Below, in pieces: positions 12,896 to 23,215 of a DNA stretch of 64,000 nucleotides. Within the stretch, counting starts at the first letter, position 1. Each line of letters opens with the position of its first letter. Position numbers and translations under genes: made by a program. The notes beneath the pieces were generated by a model. It had not been told where the DNA came from and did not search any database. It worked only from the letters and a program-made list of their open reading frames with translations. The stretch comes from Heterodera schachtii (lineage: Eukaryota > Nematoda > Chromadorea > Rhabditida > Heteroderidae), in the NCBI GenBank assembly GCA_023374025.1, contig SIJG01000029.1:1307126-1371125 (forward strand). The letters run 5' to 3'.

Positions 12896-15146
12896 TTTTT
12901 AAAATTCATGCTAAAAATGTAATGTTTTACAAAAATAATGATTTTCCGAAAAACGCAAAACTAAATTTTTATATTTTTCAGAATAATTTCATTTCGCAAT
13001 TTTTGTAACCATCATTTTAAGCTAACAAAAACAAAAGCAATAATAAATAATAAGGAAATGAATGACCAAATTTTTATATTAATTATAGAATTCATTAAAT
13101 AATAATTAATTCTATGAAAGGTTTTATGACCCAATAAATTGCTATTTTTTTTATTTTAGTGTATACATTAGTTTTCACTTATATTTAATTTTTAAAAACA
13201 AAAAACCGGTTTTAATGTGCATGTTCAAAACTTTTTTTCGTAAAAAATTAGCTATTATGATATTTGTTATACCAATTTCGATTGTTTTACTTTTGATCGA
13301 CAAAAATGTTTTCTATATATTAAAAAATTTTCAAGGAGAGTATAATTAAAATTTTATTTTATATTTATGTCATTTACTAATTATATATTTGAATATTGCA
13401 TAATATTTATATTGTATTTGGGACTTTTGATTATTGAACTTTAAATACTAAAGTAATCAAAGATAATGATCAAAAAAACTATAGTTTCAGATACCTAAAT
13501 TGAATAGAAAAGGACTATTATTTTTTTACAAATGCTGAATAATTCCATAGAAAAAATTAATTAAAATTGTTGAAAGTTTTTTTTGTTTGTGTTTATTCAT
13601 GTTATTTATTATTATGTACTATTTTATTTAACTTTAATTTCCTTTATCTCTTTAATAGTTTTATTTAGTAAAAAAATAAAATTAATTTAACTAATTATTC
13701 CATCTCCGACAATACGACGTAAATAAATTAACACTTTGGAAAACCTGAATATTAAATAGATGCATTGAATTTGGTATTTTTAAAATCATTCTTTTAAATT
13801 TTCTTTATTAAAATGATTTGTAAATAAATTTCTATGTTTCGTTTAAATATTCAAATTTTATTTAAATAATTGATCATTTTATTGTTTAATTTTTACAAAT
13901 TATGGCTTTTAGGCACTCTGGTAAATAATTCATTTTAAACTTCGCTCTTTTTGTGAGATAATCGTTTATTTATTACGGCTAATAAATTATAATTTAACGA
14001 GTGATGAAAGATTTCTATGCTTAATTTTTCCATCGCGTCAAACCCGTTTTGTAAACGTCAAAAAAGAATACACAGCCATGAATAGTTTTAAAATGTTTAT
14101 TTAGTAAACTTTAATCCTGGTTTGTGGGTTTAAATGAGTATCATAAAAAATTTTTCCTCGCTATTACACAATATAATTTTTAATACTTTTTTTAGAATTA
14201 GCATAATTAAATATTTTATTATTAATGTTACTTTTATATAAGAATACCTTTGGCTTTTGATCGAATTTTGCATTTGATATTTAATAATATGCCAATATTT
14301 GCTGTTTTGCTAAAGCTTTTTTAAATAAAAAAGTTCGTCTATATATTGAATTCGAAAAAGAACATCATCATAAAAATTTGATATAAATAACTTTAAAAGG
14401 AAATTTGCCGAAATGAATTGATTTATAAAGCAAAACAGAATATAAAATAAATTTAGAAAATAACCATAAGAAATATATTTTCATTATAAAATATCATATT
14501 GATCTCATAAAAATAAATGTTCGTCGTATAATGAAAATTTCAATATTAAAAAAAAAAAAATTTGCCCTTTAAACCTCCGATAAAAAAGAAAAACCAAAAA
14601 ATTCAGGGTATAATTACGTATATATAGAATAATATAAATAATTCTTACAACAAAAAAAATCTAACAATAAATATAATATAAAATTGTAAATATTTTTATT
14701 CAGACAAAAAAACCGGTTCAAAACTCAAAAAATTGAGAGATTTGGCACTCTAACTTTATTAAGAAGTTTTTTTTATTTAAATTTTCTTTTTTATTGTAAC
14801 ATTTTCTCATGTTTTTTCAATTAAATCAAGTCAACTTTTTTAAATTTTTTGCATTTATAAAATACATTTTTTTTAGTATACATAATAAAATTATTTTCGT
14901 TACAAATTTTGCCTTGCCGATGAATTTAATTTGTTAATCTTCTTAAAGAAAAATGGATTGTTTTTTTAAATAGAAATTTTATCAAATATTTTTATAAAAT
15001 AATTTAAATTATATAAATTATTTTATCATTAGCTGTTATTCGAATTTTGATATAAGTTCTTTTATTGTTTTATTAATATCTCGCTTTTTCGGGCATGCTT
15101 TTTATTGTCAATCATTTTTAACTCGAGAAAAACATCTTTTACTTAC
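12896..15146. other. AT-rich stretch, no gene supported
   Basis: Nothing definite. A possible first exon (ATGGCTTTTAGGCACTCTG, then GTAAATAA) lies at about 13904 on the plus strand. The rest is A/T filler with poly-A and poly-T runs. Confidence 0.45.
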
Positions 15147-15314
15147 CATCAAAATGTGACTTTGTAACTTGCTAAGGATCATTTGATTTAATTTGATTAA
15201 GATACAATAATGTAAACTTGCATTAATAAAATTTCCTTCATCAAGAGTTTGATCATTTTTTGAAATAAGGTGCTTAACCCCAAATGTTTCCCTATCAACT
15301 TTTGTTATATACAT
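15147..15314 (-). CDS. Candidate exon, unidentified
   Basis: A minus-strand frame opens at ATG 15314 and runs without stop to a GTAAGT donor at 15146-15141. The first half is well composed and coding-like (DRETFGVKHLISKNDQTLDE), the second half is AT-rich. The start may instead be an acceptor (ATAACAAAAG) a few codons in. No downstream partner exon was identified and I do not recognise the family. Confidence 0.25.
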
Positions 15315-15607
15315 AGTTACTTATATTTTTTTTATGTATATTTTGCTTCTCAGTTTGATAAGATAACTTTTGCTTTCATGATAACTTAATTTTCCTGATT
15401 AAAATATATTTTTTTAAATAAGGCTATGTAAAAATGTCTAACTTTTATTAAGAAATTCATCGTTTAAATATTTTATTCAGATTCTTTCTTTTATTCAAGT
15501 TTTAATACACTTCTTGAGTGCCCTTTAATTAATAATGTTCTCAATTTACCGTTTTATATATATTATATTTTATTATTCTTTTAAAATTATTTTAACCTTC
15601 TGTTTAG

Positions 15608-15658
15608 GTCGGTTTTATGTACGTGGAAAAGATTTTCAAATTTTGCTCCCCATATTAA
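15608..15658 (+). other. Candidate terminal exon
   Basis: An excellent acceptor (AACCTTCTGTTTAG) precedes 16 codons rich in C- and G-ending codons, reading VGFMYVEKIFKFCSPY followed by TAA. The composition drops back to A/T immediately after. Fits a short last exon on the plus strand; the upstream exon is unknown. Confidence 0.25.
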
Positions 15659-17101
15659 TATATAAGAATTTTTTATAAAAATTTTCATAATTTTCAAAAT
15701 ATTAATGATATTTATGCCTTGAATTTTAATCAAAATAAAATTTTACTTTTATCATTGTTTTCCTCATTTGAAGTTCTTTATTAAAATAAAAAAGTATTTA
15801 TTGATTTAAAATTTATAAAGAGTTTAAGCTTAATCACATTATTTATAGGAAATTATTGTTTTTTTGTTTTTTTTTATTTATTTGTTTTTTATATCGTACT
15901 AATTTAATTATATTTGATAATATTATTGATAAAATTTATTTATGCTTTGTCAAGTCGTTATTTTAATTAGGTAGTATATTTTCTGCTTTTTGGTTATTTT
16001 TTGTAATTTATTTTAATTTATTGTTCCAATTTATTATATTTAAAGCTATTTGATAATTATTTATTTATTCATTTAAAATTTATAAAACCTTTAATTTAAG
16101 TTTATCATATAATTTATAGGATATTCATTTGGCTATATTTTCAAATTTCATGAGCATAAAATATTCTTATTTTTTATAATTGATTAATTAATTTATTTTT
16201 TAACAAAATTCATTAAAAGTTAATCAGATTCCTAAGTCAATTATTCATTTTTTAATTAATTTGAAAATTTGTATAAAAAATTATTTTTGTTTCTGCTATT
16301 ATTAATTATTCCTCTTTATTAGATATTAATATGTAATATTTTGTTTTCTTTAAAATGATAAAATTTATTAAATCGAATGTTTCTCAACTCCTCAAATATA
16401 AATTTAAAAAATGAATATTTTCGATTTAATTAGTTATTATTGTTTTTTTAGTGACATAAATTTTTTGTCTATTTTTATTATATATTTTTTGTATGTTTTT
16501 ATTATTTTATCTAAAAATATAATATATTTCAAATTACTATATATTTTTGTTTTTGTTTCCTAGTTTATAAGTATGACTATTAAATTTTTACTATAATATT
16601 CAACTAATTATGGAATATAATTATACAAAAATTTAAATTTATGCTTAAAAGTAAAAATTAATTGTTGCTTTATTTGCATTAATTAAATTAAATATATTAT
16701 TATTTGATTTATATTGGTTAATTAACAGGCTTTCATATTTTTTTATTCATTTAAAAAGTTTTAGATGTGATTGATGTGGCTTCCCTTGCCTTCGTGATTT
16801 TGCATTATCATTTCGAATAAGTATAAAAATTTAAATTTTGACCTATTAACATATTATATCATTACTTACCATAAATAATAGAGAAAATATGAGTTTAACA
16901 GTGTTTAATGCTTTTTTTTTTCATTAAATAAACATTAATGCTTTTTTGCTTCGTTTATGTAATTATTGTTTATGTTTATTCATCATTTGCGACTTTATTC
17001 GGTTTAAATAAAATTTTCTTATGTAAATGAAGCAAGCTCAGATTCATTGTGTCTGAATTTTAATTTCAATAAATTAGTTTTTCAAATAAATATTCAAGCA
17101 C
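15659..17101. other. AT-rich stretch with one exon-like spot
   Basis: No confident gene. At 16765-16820 an AAAGTTTTAG acceptor precedes VIDVASLAFVILHYHFE and TAA. Near 16870 the minus strand shows a TATG|GTAAGT donor context. The rest is filler. Confidence 0.35.
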
Positions 17102-17206
17102 TTAATTTAAAGGTTTTATTTCTGCCTTTCTTGACAATTGTTCTACTTTTTCTGACATTTCGGCATTGTTCAGAAATGAATTTAATTTTATAATTAATCT
17201 ATTAAT
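17102..17206 (-). other. Open island, candidate terminal exon
   Basis: Minus-strand frame of 34 codons ending in TAA. Its well-composed part reads SFLNNAEMSEKVEQLSRKAE followed by IKPLN. An AG lies at the upstream edge but the acceptor is weak. Neighbouring islands lie on both strands: 17356-17400 plus, reading HMDEYEHFYTFFPIN between an AAG acceptor and a GTATAA donor; and 17788-17937 minus. Confidence 0.2.
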
Positions 17207-17639
17207 TTAATTTAAATTCATCATGTAATGGTTAGCTAAAAGAAAAACCGATTTATTGGAATTTAAAATTCACAAATATATTTATTTTCATCTTTATTTC
17301 TTTAGTTTTAAACAAAAAATAAATTAAATTTTACTTTTGTCTTTGTCTATACAAGCATATGGATGAGTATGAACATTTCTATACCTTTTTTCCGATAAAT
17401 GTATAATTTTATATTTGTTTTAGTAAGTTAGTAAAAATGTAAATTAGCTTAATATCAAATTTTTAAGAATTCTTCTAATCGAATTTTAGTTTTGATATCT
17501 ATAATTTAAATATAAATCTTAAATTTAAATATAAATATATATAATTAGATTTTCAATTAATTAAGGAAAAGCAAAATGCTTATCAAATAAATATTTACGA
17601 TATTTCTATTAAATAATTTTAACTCTTGATTGTTCTAGA

Positions 17640-17937
17640 AAAAAGATAAATGGTTGTACCCATTGTCCTTACAAATTAGTCCCCATCCATTTCATTGCAT
17701 AATCGCCGTTTCCAACCAACAGCGATTACACATTAACATTTTTTTTTCAAATTTCAAATTGAAATGAATTCATGCCGATGAAAATGTTTACAAAATAAAG
17801 GCCTCAAATTCATTCAAAGTCAACCAAACCAGCGAAACGACGCCATTCTCCACTTCTCTAGTGATCATTTTGCCCAACTTAGCATAACTTTTATGAAAAA
17901 TATTTTTAAGTATATTATGAAGTAAAAATTTCCTAAT
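17640..17937 (-). other. Higher-GC region with open minus-strand frames
   Basis: About 250 bp of raised GC. On the minus strand one frame (17788-17937, 49 codons) includes GKMITREVENGVVSLVWLTL and runs into a possible GTAAAC donor. A second frame around 17680-17735 reads SLLVGNGDYAMKWMGTNL before GTAAGG. The plus strand is also partly open. This may be two exons of a minus-strand gene with a short intron between them. No family recognised. Confidence 0.25.
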
Positions 17938-18600
17938 TTAATCTGATCAAAAAGTACTAATCAAATACTTTAAAACAATTTTGTTTTGTCCAAGGCCCAG
18001 ATTAAATTATTTTCCCTTAAATTTCTGATCAATTTTGCTTATTTTTGATCAGAAGTAATTTCATTTCTCCTTTAAATCTTGTGAGAACCCTAATTAAAAC
18101 GAGTAAAAAAAAAGTTAAAATATGTAATGTGAAGAGAAATATTTAAATATAGTCCCAGTAATTTTATTTCGTAAAAAATAATCGAAATTTTGCTAAAAAT
18201 TTTTTTTTATAAAAATACAATAAAATATTATTTTTTATTTGCAATCTACTACATTTTGTAAAACTTTTTTTGTTTGTCTTTTCTACGGACAAAATGTATA
18301 AAAAAATTATACTGTTCAAATATATTTTCACTTGCTATGTAAAACACTAATTAATTTAAGTTATGAAAAACTATATAAATGGGCATTTTGTAAATTTTAT
18401 GTCCAACACGAGAAATTAAAATAAAAAAAATAATGAATTAGAAATTTTGTATTTGCATAATAATTTATTACAGAATAATAGAGAAATCGTGAGCTATCTA
18501 AATATAATAAATGTAAGCTATATTTGATTAAATATTTTTATTAAATTTCTTAATAAAGAGCTTAAAATACAACAAATAGAACAAAGACTAAGGCGAATAA

Positions 18601-18827
18601 ATCAAATTTCATAATTTAAATTATAAATCATTTAAAAAATATTATAAAAAATTCTCATTATTTAATGCAAATATTACTAAAACAGCATTATTGATTGATT
18701 ATATCGAGCCGCAAGTCTTGAAAAAGAGGAGCGAGCAAAAATTGGTTAAGCAAAATAGGATATAAATATTTTGCATATTGAAGTTTTGAAAAATTCAATT
18801 TCAGAGAAAACTCATGCAGGAAATCAA
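18601..18827 (+). CDS. Candidate two-exon coding segment with a 60-nt intron
   Basis: The frame from 18601 becomes well composed at about 18690 and reads ALLIDYIEPQVLKKRSEQKL up to a GTTAAG donor at 18745. An intron of 60 nt ends in CAATTTCAG (18804). The next 23 nt (18805-18827) continue the same frame as RKLMQEIK before a GTGTAT donor. The joined segment is a continuous basic helix, and the intron signals match those in the confident genes at 59-61 kb. It vaguely resembles the basic helix of mitochondrial ribosomal protein mL40, but that is speculative. Later exons were not resolved; a short terminal-exon candidate is at 19893-19925. Confidence 0.3.
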
Positions 18828-20739
18828 GTGTATTTAATTATTAAATTTGAATAAAAAAATAAAAACATAATAAATTTATCAATTATATTAAAATTAGTTT
18901 TTAAATACATACTAAAAAAATATTTGCTTGGAAGTGCAAATCATCTACCAATTATATAAAAATCAAATAAATTAGATGGTTTGGATAATATTCCGAAAGT
19001 AATCTGTATTTGTTTTATAACTTTTTAATTCCAAATTTAATTATAATTAAAAAATACTGGAGAAATAAAAATAACAATGCCTTTTTATAAATGAAATTAT
19101 AAAAATAATTATATTAAAATATATAACAATAATAAAATTTCCTATAACAAAAATTAATTAGATTTTTGGAAAATCATTAAATTATGAAATACTTAAAAAA
19201 TTTTATTTATAATAAATCAAATTGATTAGTCATTAGTCATCATTCAAATACAGTGAATTTCTTTTTTTAAAGTTTCTTTTTAACTTTTGTTTCGAAATAA
19301 TTTTTCATAATTATTTGTTAATATATTTATTAAATAATATTTTCATTTTTTAAGTTTTTTTTTATTTTTAAATAAAAATTAATTATTTTAACATAGAAAC
19401 GTAAAAATTTAACGGGACGGCAAAATAAAAAAGGAAGTTTTCAATTGTTAAAGATCGCATTTGTGTTTTAATAAAAATGCTATTTTTTGGGTAATGATAA
19501 GAGATAAAATTCTAAAAAATATAAAAACTAAAATATTGAAGAGCATATTTAATTTACCCAATTCAATCGATTACCAAGATAATCACAAACAAAAATTTCT
19601 AGTTTTGTCATAATAAATAAAAAAAAGAATTTAATAAACTAAATATATGAATTATATTTGAAATATCTAAAGCAAGAGTTAAAAAAAGATCGGCATTAAG
19701 AATAAAATCTTGTAACAATAGAATTTGAAAAATTTTAAAAATGAGATATATGATGTACTAAAAATTTAATTCTTAATCATTAAAACTTAACTCTAATCCA
19801 ATTTATCATAATGGAAAAAACAATACGAAAACCTTGTACTTAAATAATCAATAACATTCATAACGAAAATTTATATGTATTTATTATTATAGACAGGGAA
19901 AGACGAAGATGAATATTTTTGCTAATTAATAAAGCAAATTGTAATAAATATTATATATAATGAGTTAAAACAACAAAAAGACAATATCATGCGCATGTCA
20001 ATTACAAAAAAACAAACAAAAATGAAAGAATTATTGTTCTAATCATAGGAATAAATATTTGAAATAATATAAATATTTGTATGCAAAAATTTCTATAAAG
20101 AGTCTTCGCACTCAAACCGAATCATTAATTCCTAAACTTAAAATTCATTTGCCATAAATAATTATCGTTTACTTTGATTGACTTTGACTGTGCATATCAC
20201 TACGTGAAAAGGCTCAGAACAAATATTTAACTATATAATCGCATTACTAATAAATAATTTAAAATTATTAAATAAATATAAATAAAAGTCTAAACGATTT
20301 TTTTTTAATACAAGTATAAATAAATTTTAAAAATTTTAAAAATAAAGCCATAAATAATATTACATATATATATCGTCTTTATTGAGATTTGGCAATTTTC
20401 CGAGTTTATAAATCTCAATTGAACAAAAAAAAATTATTTGAAATTTGTATTAAAATGTTTCAAAAAATAGATTGGCATTCTCTTATTAGTATTATGGAAT
20501 TTATAATTATTTATAATTAAAAAATATCAAAATAATTCACGAGATAGGATATGTTTTAATCGGCACAGAAATTAAGTGCATTTAATTTAACTAAAACGAT
20601 ATGATAACGATTTGAACCAAAAAAATGATACCCATTATAAAAACATTTAAATTAAGACCATTACTGCAAATTAAAATAAAAAAATTTTTTAAATGCAATC
20701 AAGATATTCTGAATTCATGAATTTTGGAAGATGCTATAC
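18828..20739. other. AT-rich stretch with weak islands
   Basis: Two plus-strand spots: 19397-19471, after TTAACATAG, reads KRKNLTGRQNKKGSFQLLKI and then stop; 19893-19925, after TTATTATTATAG, reads TGKDEDEYFC, TAA, with AATAAA three bases on. On the minus strand 20162-20230 reads CSEPFHVVICTVKVNQSKR. None is individually convincing. Confidence 0.35.
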
Positions 20740-20909
20740 ATTTTGTGCTTATCTTATCCTCTACGATGAATTTGTTTCCAAAAAATAACAATTTAGAAAT
20801 TTTATTTACATTTTTGGTACATTTTGGGTTTTCTTAGATATTTCGGATTTTTTTTTACATATTTATATACTATTTTGACCACTTTTTGTACATATTTTTG
20901 ATATCCCTG
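20740..20909 (-). mobile_element. MITE-like fragment (family 3), minus orientation
   Basis: Read from 20909 on the minus strand: CAGGGATATCAAAAATATGT, then ACAAAAAGTGGTCA. This matches, with few changes, the sequence starting at 58434 (TAGGGCTGTCAAAAATATGT and onward). The CAGGG/TAGGG end suggests hAT. The opposite terminus and a target duplication could not be identified, so the inner boundary is approximate. Confidence 0.55.
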
Positions 20910-20991
20910 CTGATGAGAGCCTGGTTTCTCATAGATAAACAAATTTGCATTAAATTTTATTATGTTTCATAATTAAAATTGGTCTTAGTCT

Positions 20992-21180
20992 AGTTGGCAA
21001 AATTAGTTGGCGAAACGTCTGTATTTGTGTGAGTTGGCGAAACGTCAAGTTGGCGAAATGACAGTTGGCGAGATGACTTGTTGGCGAAGTGTTAGTTGGC
21101 GAAATGTCATTTTTTGGGTGAGTTGGCGAAACGTCCGAATTTGACTTAGTTGACGAAATTTCCAGTTGGTGAAATGTCGT
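20992..21180 (+). repeat. Short interspersed/tandem array of GTTGGCGAAAYGTC
   Basis: Ten copies of a 13-14 base motif (consensus GTTGGCGAAAYGTC) in 189 bp. Middle copies are spaced 15-16 bp apart; three have 10-12 extra bases, with a GTATTTG or TTTTTTGGGTG type of insert. Copies 1, 9 and 10 are degenerate (GTTGGCAAAAT, GTTGACGAAATTTCC, GTTGGTGAAATGTC), as is usual at the edges of an array. It may be a minisatellite, a TE subterminal repeat block or a multi-site binding region. Confidence 0.85.
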
Positions 21181-22253
21181 CGTGCCTATAAAAGTTTTTA
21201 TCGGAGAAATTCTTGCATAAATGTTTATTATTTCTACTGATAAATGAACATTGAACTAGGAGCTCTAATCCTGCAAGATCCAGGGCCATCATCTTCAGTG
21301 GTGTTAATTTATAATTATTATAATAAATTACCAATATAAATACCTAATTTAAACAAATTAATAAATAATTTTTGAAAATTTAAATAAAATTTATTATGTA
21401 GTAATATTTTTAAAATTTAGAAACATTGCGCCCGATAATTTACGCTACCATCGATAAAGATGAGACATCCTTATAAAAAAAAAGTTTGAAAAGAACAAAT
21501 ACTAATATTATAAGCAGTAATAAATTAAAATTTAAATAAAAATACAAAAATTAAAAATTTGCGTATGTTTTTAATAAAAAAAATTTGTGAAAGACTTTAG
21601 TAATGATAATCCTTCAAATTTAAATTAATCAAAACATAATTATTTATAAAAAAGTTAAAAGAATAAATAATAAACGGTGACATTTAAATTTAAATTTAAT
21701 AATATGTAAAAAACCTTAAGATAAGTAGAAAAAAATATAAAATTTAAAATTATATATATAAATCGTTTTTTTAAATACCCTTTTATAAGAAAAGAAATGA
21801 AAGATAATTATTTGAGAATAAATAATTATATAGGTAGCTTATATAAAAAGTCATTAGCAAAACAAGCGATTCTGCTTGTGAAATAACACAAAAAGGAATA
21901 TTTCTCATATTATCCAGGATTTTTTTTTATTTAATTAAATATCAAGTGATTTATTAATACTTTATTATAGTCACTTAAATTTTGTTTATATTATTTCAAT
22001 GTCTCTTTGATAACAAGTACACAAAAAAATGGATAATAACATAAAAAAAATTTTTAATGAGTGAAAAAAAGTTCTTTTAGACCACTATCCAAATAGTTTT
22101 ATTTTATAAAGTAACATGTAGAAATAAAAAATCTAATTATTACAAATAAAATTTAATTTTCCATTCTATAAAAAATACATGCAAAAATTTTTAAATATTT
22201 TATTCTGATTATTGTTTAAATGTAAAATGCAGCATGATCTTTATAATTAAATA
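21181..22253. other. Mostly AT-rich; possible short exons
   Basis: At 21230-21300 a raised-GC patch on the minus strand reads MMALDLAGLELLVQCSFIS. At 21421-21476 the plus strand, after AAATTTAG, reads TLRPIIYATIDKDETSL then TAA. At about 21850-21920 the plus strand reads ISKTSDSACEITQKG. Unassigned. Confidence 0.3.
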
Positions 22254-22474
22254 TAAAAATCACATAATTTACTATATTATGATGAAATTTGCATAAAGGA
22301 AGTTGTTTGGCTCATTTGAACATATGACTTTTTAATAAAAAAAAATAAAATTATGGCTTTACTAGTATTCTCTAAATAATCCATCTAAAAATAATTTAAA
22401 CTAAAATGAAATACCAAAAAATGTCTAATATTAAATAAAGAATGAAAAAATTAAAAAGTATAAATGTGTTCGTT
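22254..22474 (+). repeat. Left long direct repeat flanking the retrotransposon (221 bp)
   Basis: Essentially identical to 25984-26205; the only difference seen is one extra A in a poly-A run of the right copy (9 versus 10). Left identity ends exactly where element sequence begins (22475) and right identity ends where unique flanking DNA resumes (26206). This is what a target-site duplication looks like, only far longer than usual. Confidence 0.9.
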
Positions 22475-22498
22475 AAATCCTCCCAAAAAAGAGGTCGA

Positions 22499-23215
22499 AT
22501 GTCCCCTGTTTTGGAAGACAATGATGATATCGGTATTCGGCTTGATCGTCTTGAAAAGCTTGTTTCCTCCCTCAACCCGTCGATCAACGCCACAATTGTT
22601 GAGCGGCTGGATCGCCTGGAGCTACTTGTGCAGAAATTGGTCAATGACAACACAAAGGATAGATCCGCCGGGGACTCAATGTCCTTCTCCAACTCCACAC
22701 CCAGTGTTCTCTGGGGTCAACCGCCGCCTCACATCGGAATGGTCACCCAAATGGTCAACAATGCCGTGTTGGACTCGGTGGAGATTATCGCCAAATCGAA
22801 GAGAGCAGTGTTGGAGAAAGTACCAGAACAAATCGATGCCGTTGAACTTGTGCGTAAGGTCGCTGCCGAATGTGGACTGATGGATGAGGTGATTTTCGAA
22901 GAGATCCACCGACATCCAAAATTACAATTGCCTTCGGGCAAAAACCGAATTGTCAAGGTCCCATTTGTGGACAAAAAAAACCGAGACATTTTTCTTAAAA
23001 ATTTTCGCAAAACCCTCACAAAATTCATTCAATTTCCAAAAAATGTCTCGGTCAGGCGGGATCTCACCCGGCCTGAACTCAATTTGCTTTATGAGCTTCG
23101 CCGTAAGGCCTATGCCATGAACCAAAGTGAAAATATGTTTAAATATGTCGTCGTTGACCTCTCCATTATTACTTTGAAAACTCCGCACCCTCTTCGCCCA
23201 CTCAGAACTCAATAA
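22499..23215 (+). CDS. Retrotransposon ORF1 protein (nucleic-acid-binding, coiled coil)
   Basis: An open frame of 238 residues from ATG 22499 (MSPVLEDNDD). An upstream in-frame ATG at 22442 lies in the flanking duplication, so host DNA would supply its first 11 codons; the ATG at 22499 is therefore the likelier element start, 24 bp inside the element. Early in the protein are two leucine-heptad segments, each built on RLDRLExLV, predicted to form a coiled coil for multimerisation. The C-terminal half (EELHRHP-like region, KVPFVDKKNRDIFLKNFR, then SVRRDLTRPELNLLYELRRK) is basic, fitting single-strand nucleic-acid binding. ORF1 proteins of this design bind element RNA in ribonucleoprotein particles. 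It ends in TAA at 23213-23215, overlapping the start of the ORF2 frame. Confidence 0.8.
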   Translation: MSPVLEDNDDIGIRLDRLEKLVSSLNPSINATIVERLDRLELLVQKLVNDNTKDRSAGDSMSFSNSTPSVLWGQPPPHIGMVTQMVNNAVLDSVEIIAKSKRAVLEKVPEQIDAVELVRKVAAECGLMDEVIFEEIHRHPKLQLPSGKNRIVKVPFVDKKNRDIFLKNFRKTLTKFIQFPKNVSVRRDLTRPELNLLYELRRKAYAMNQSENMFKYVVVDLSIITLKTPHPLRPLRTQ

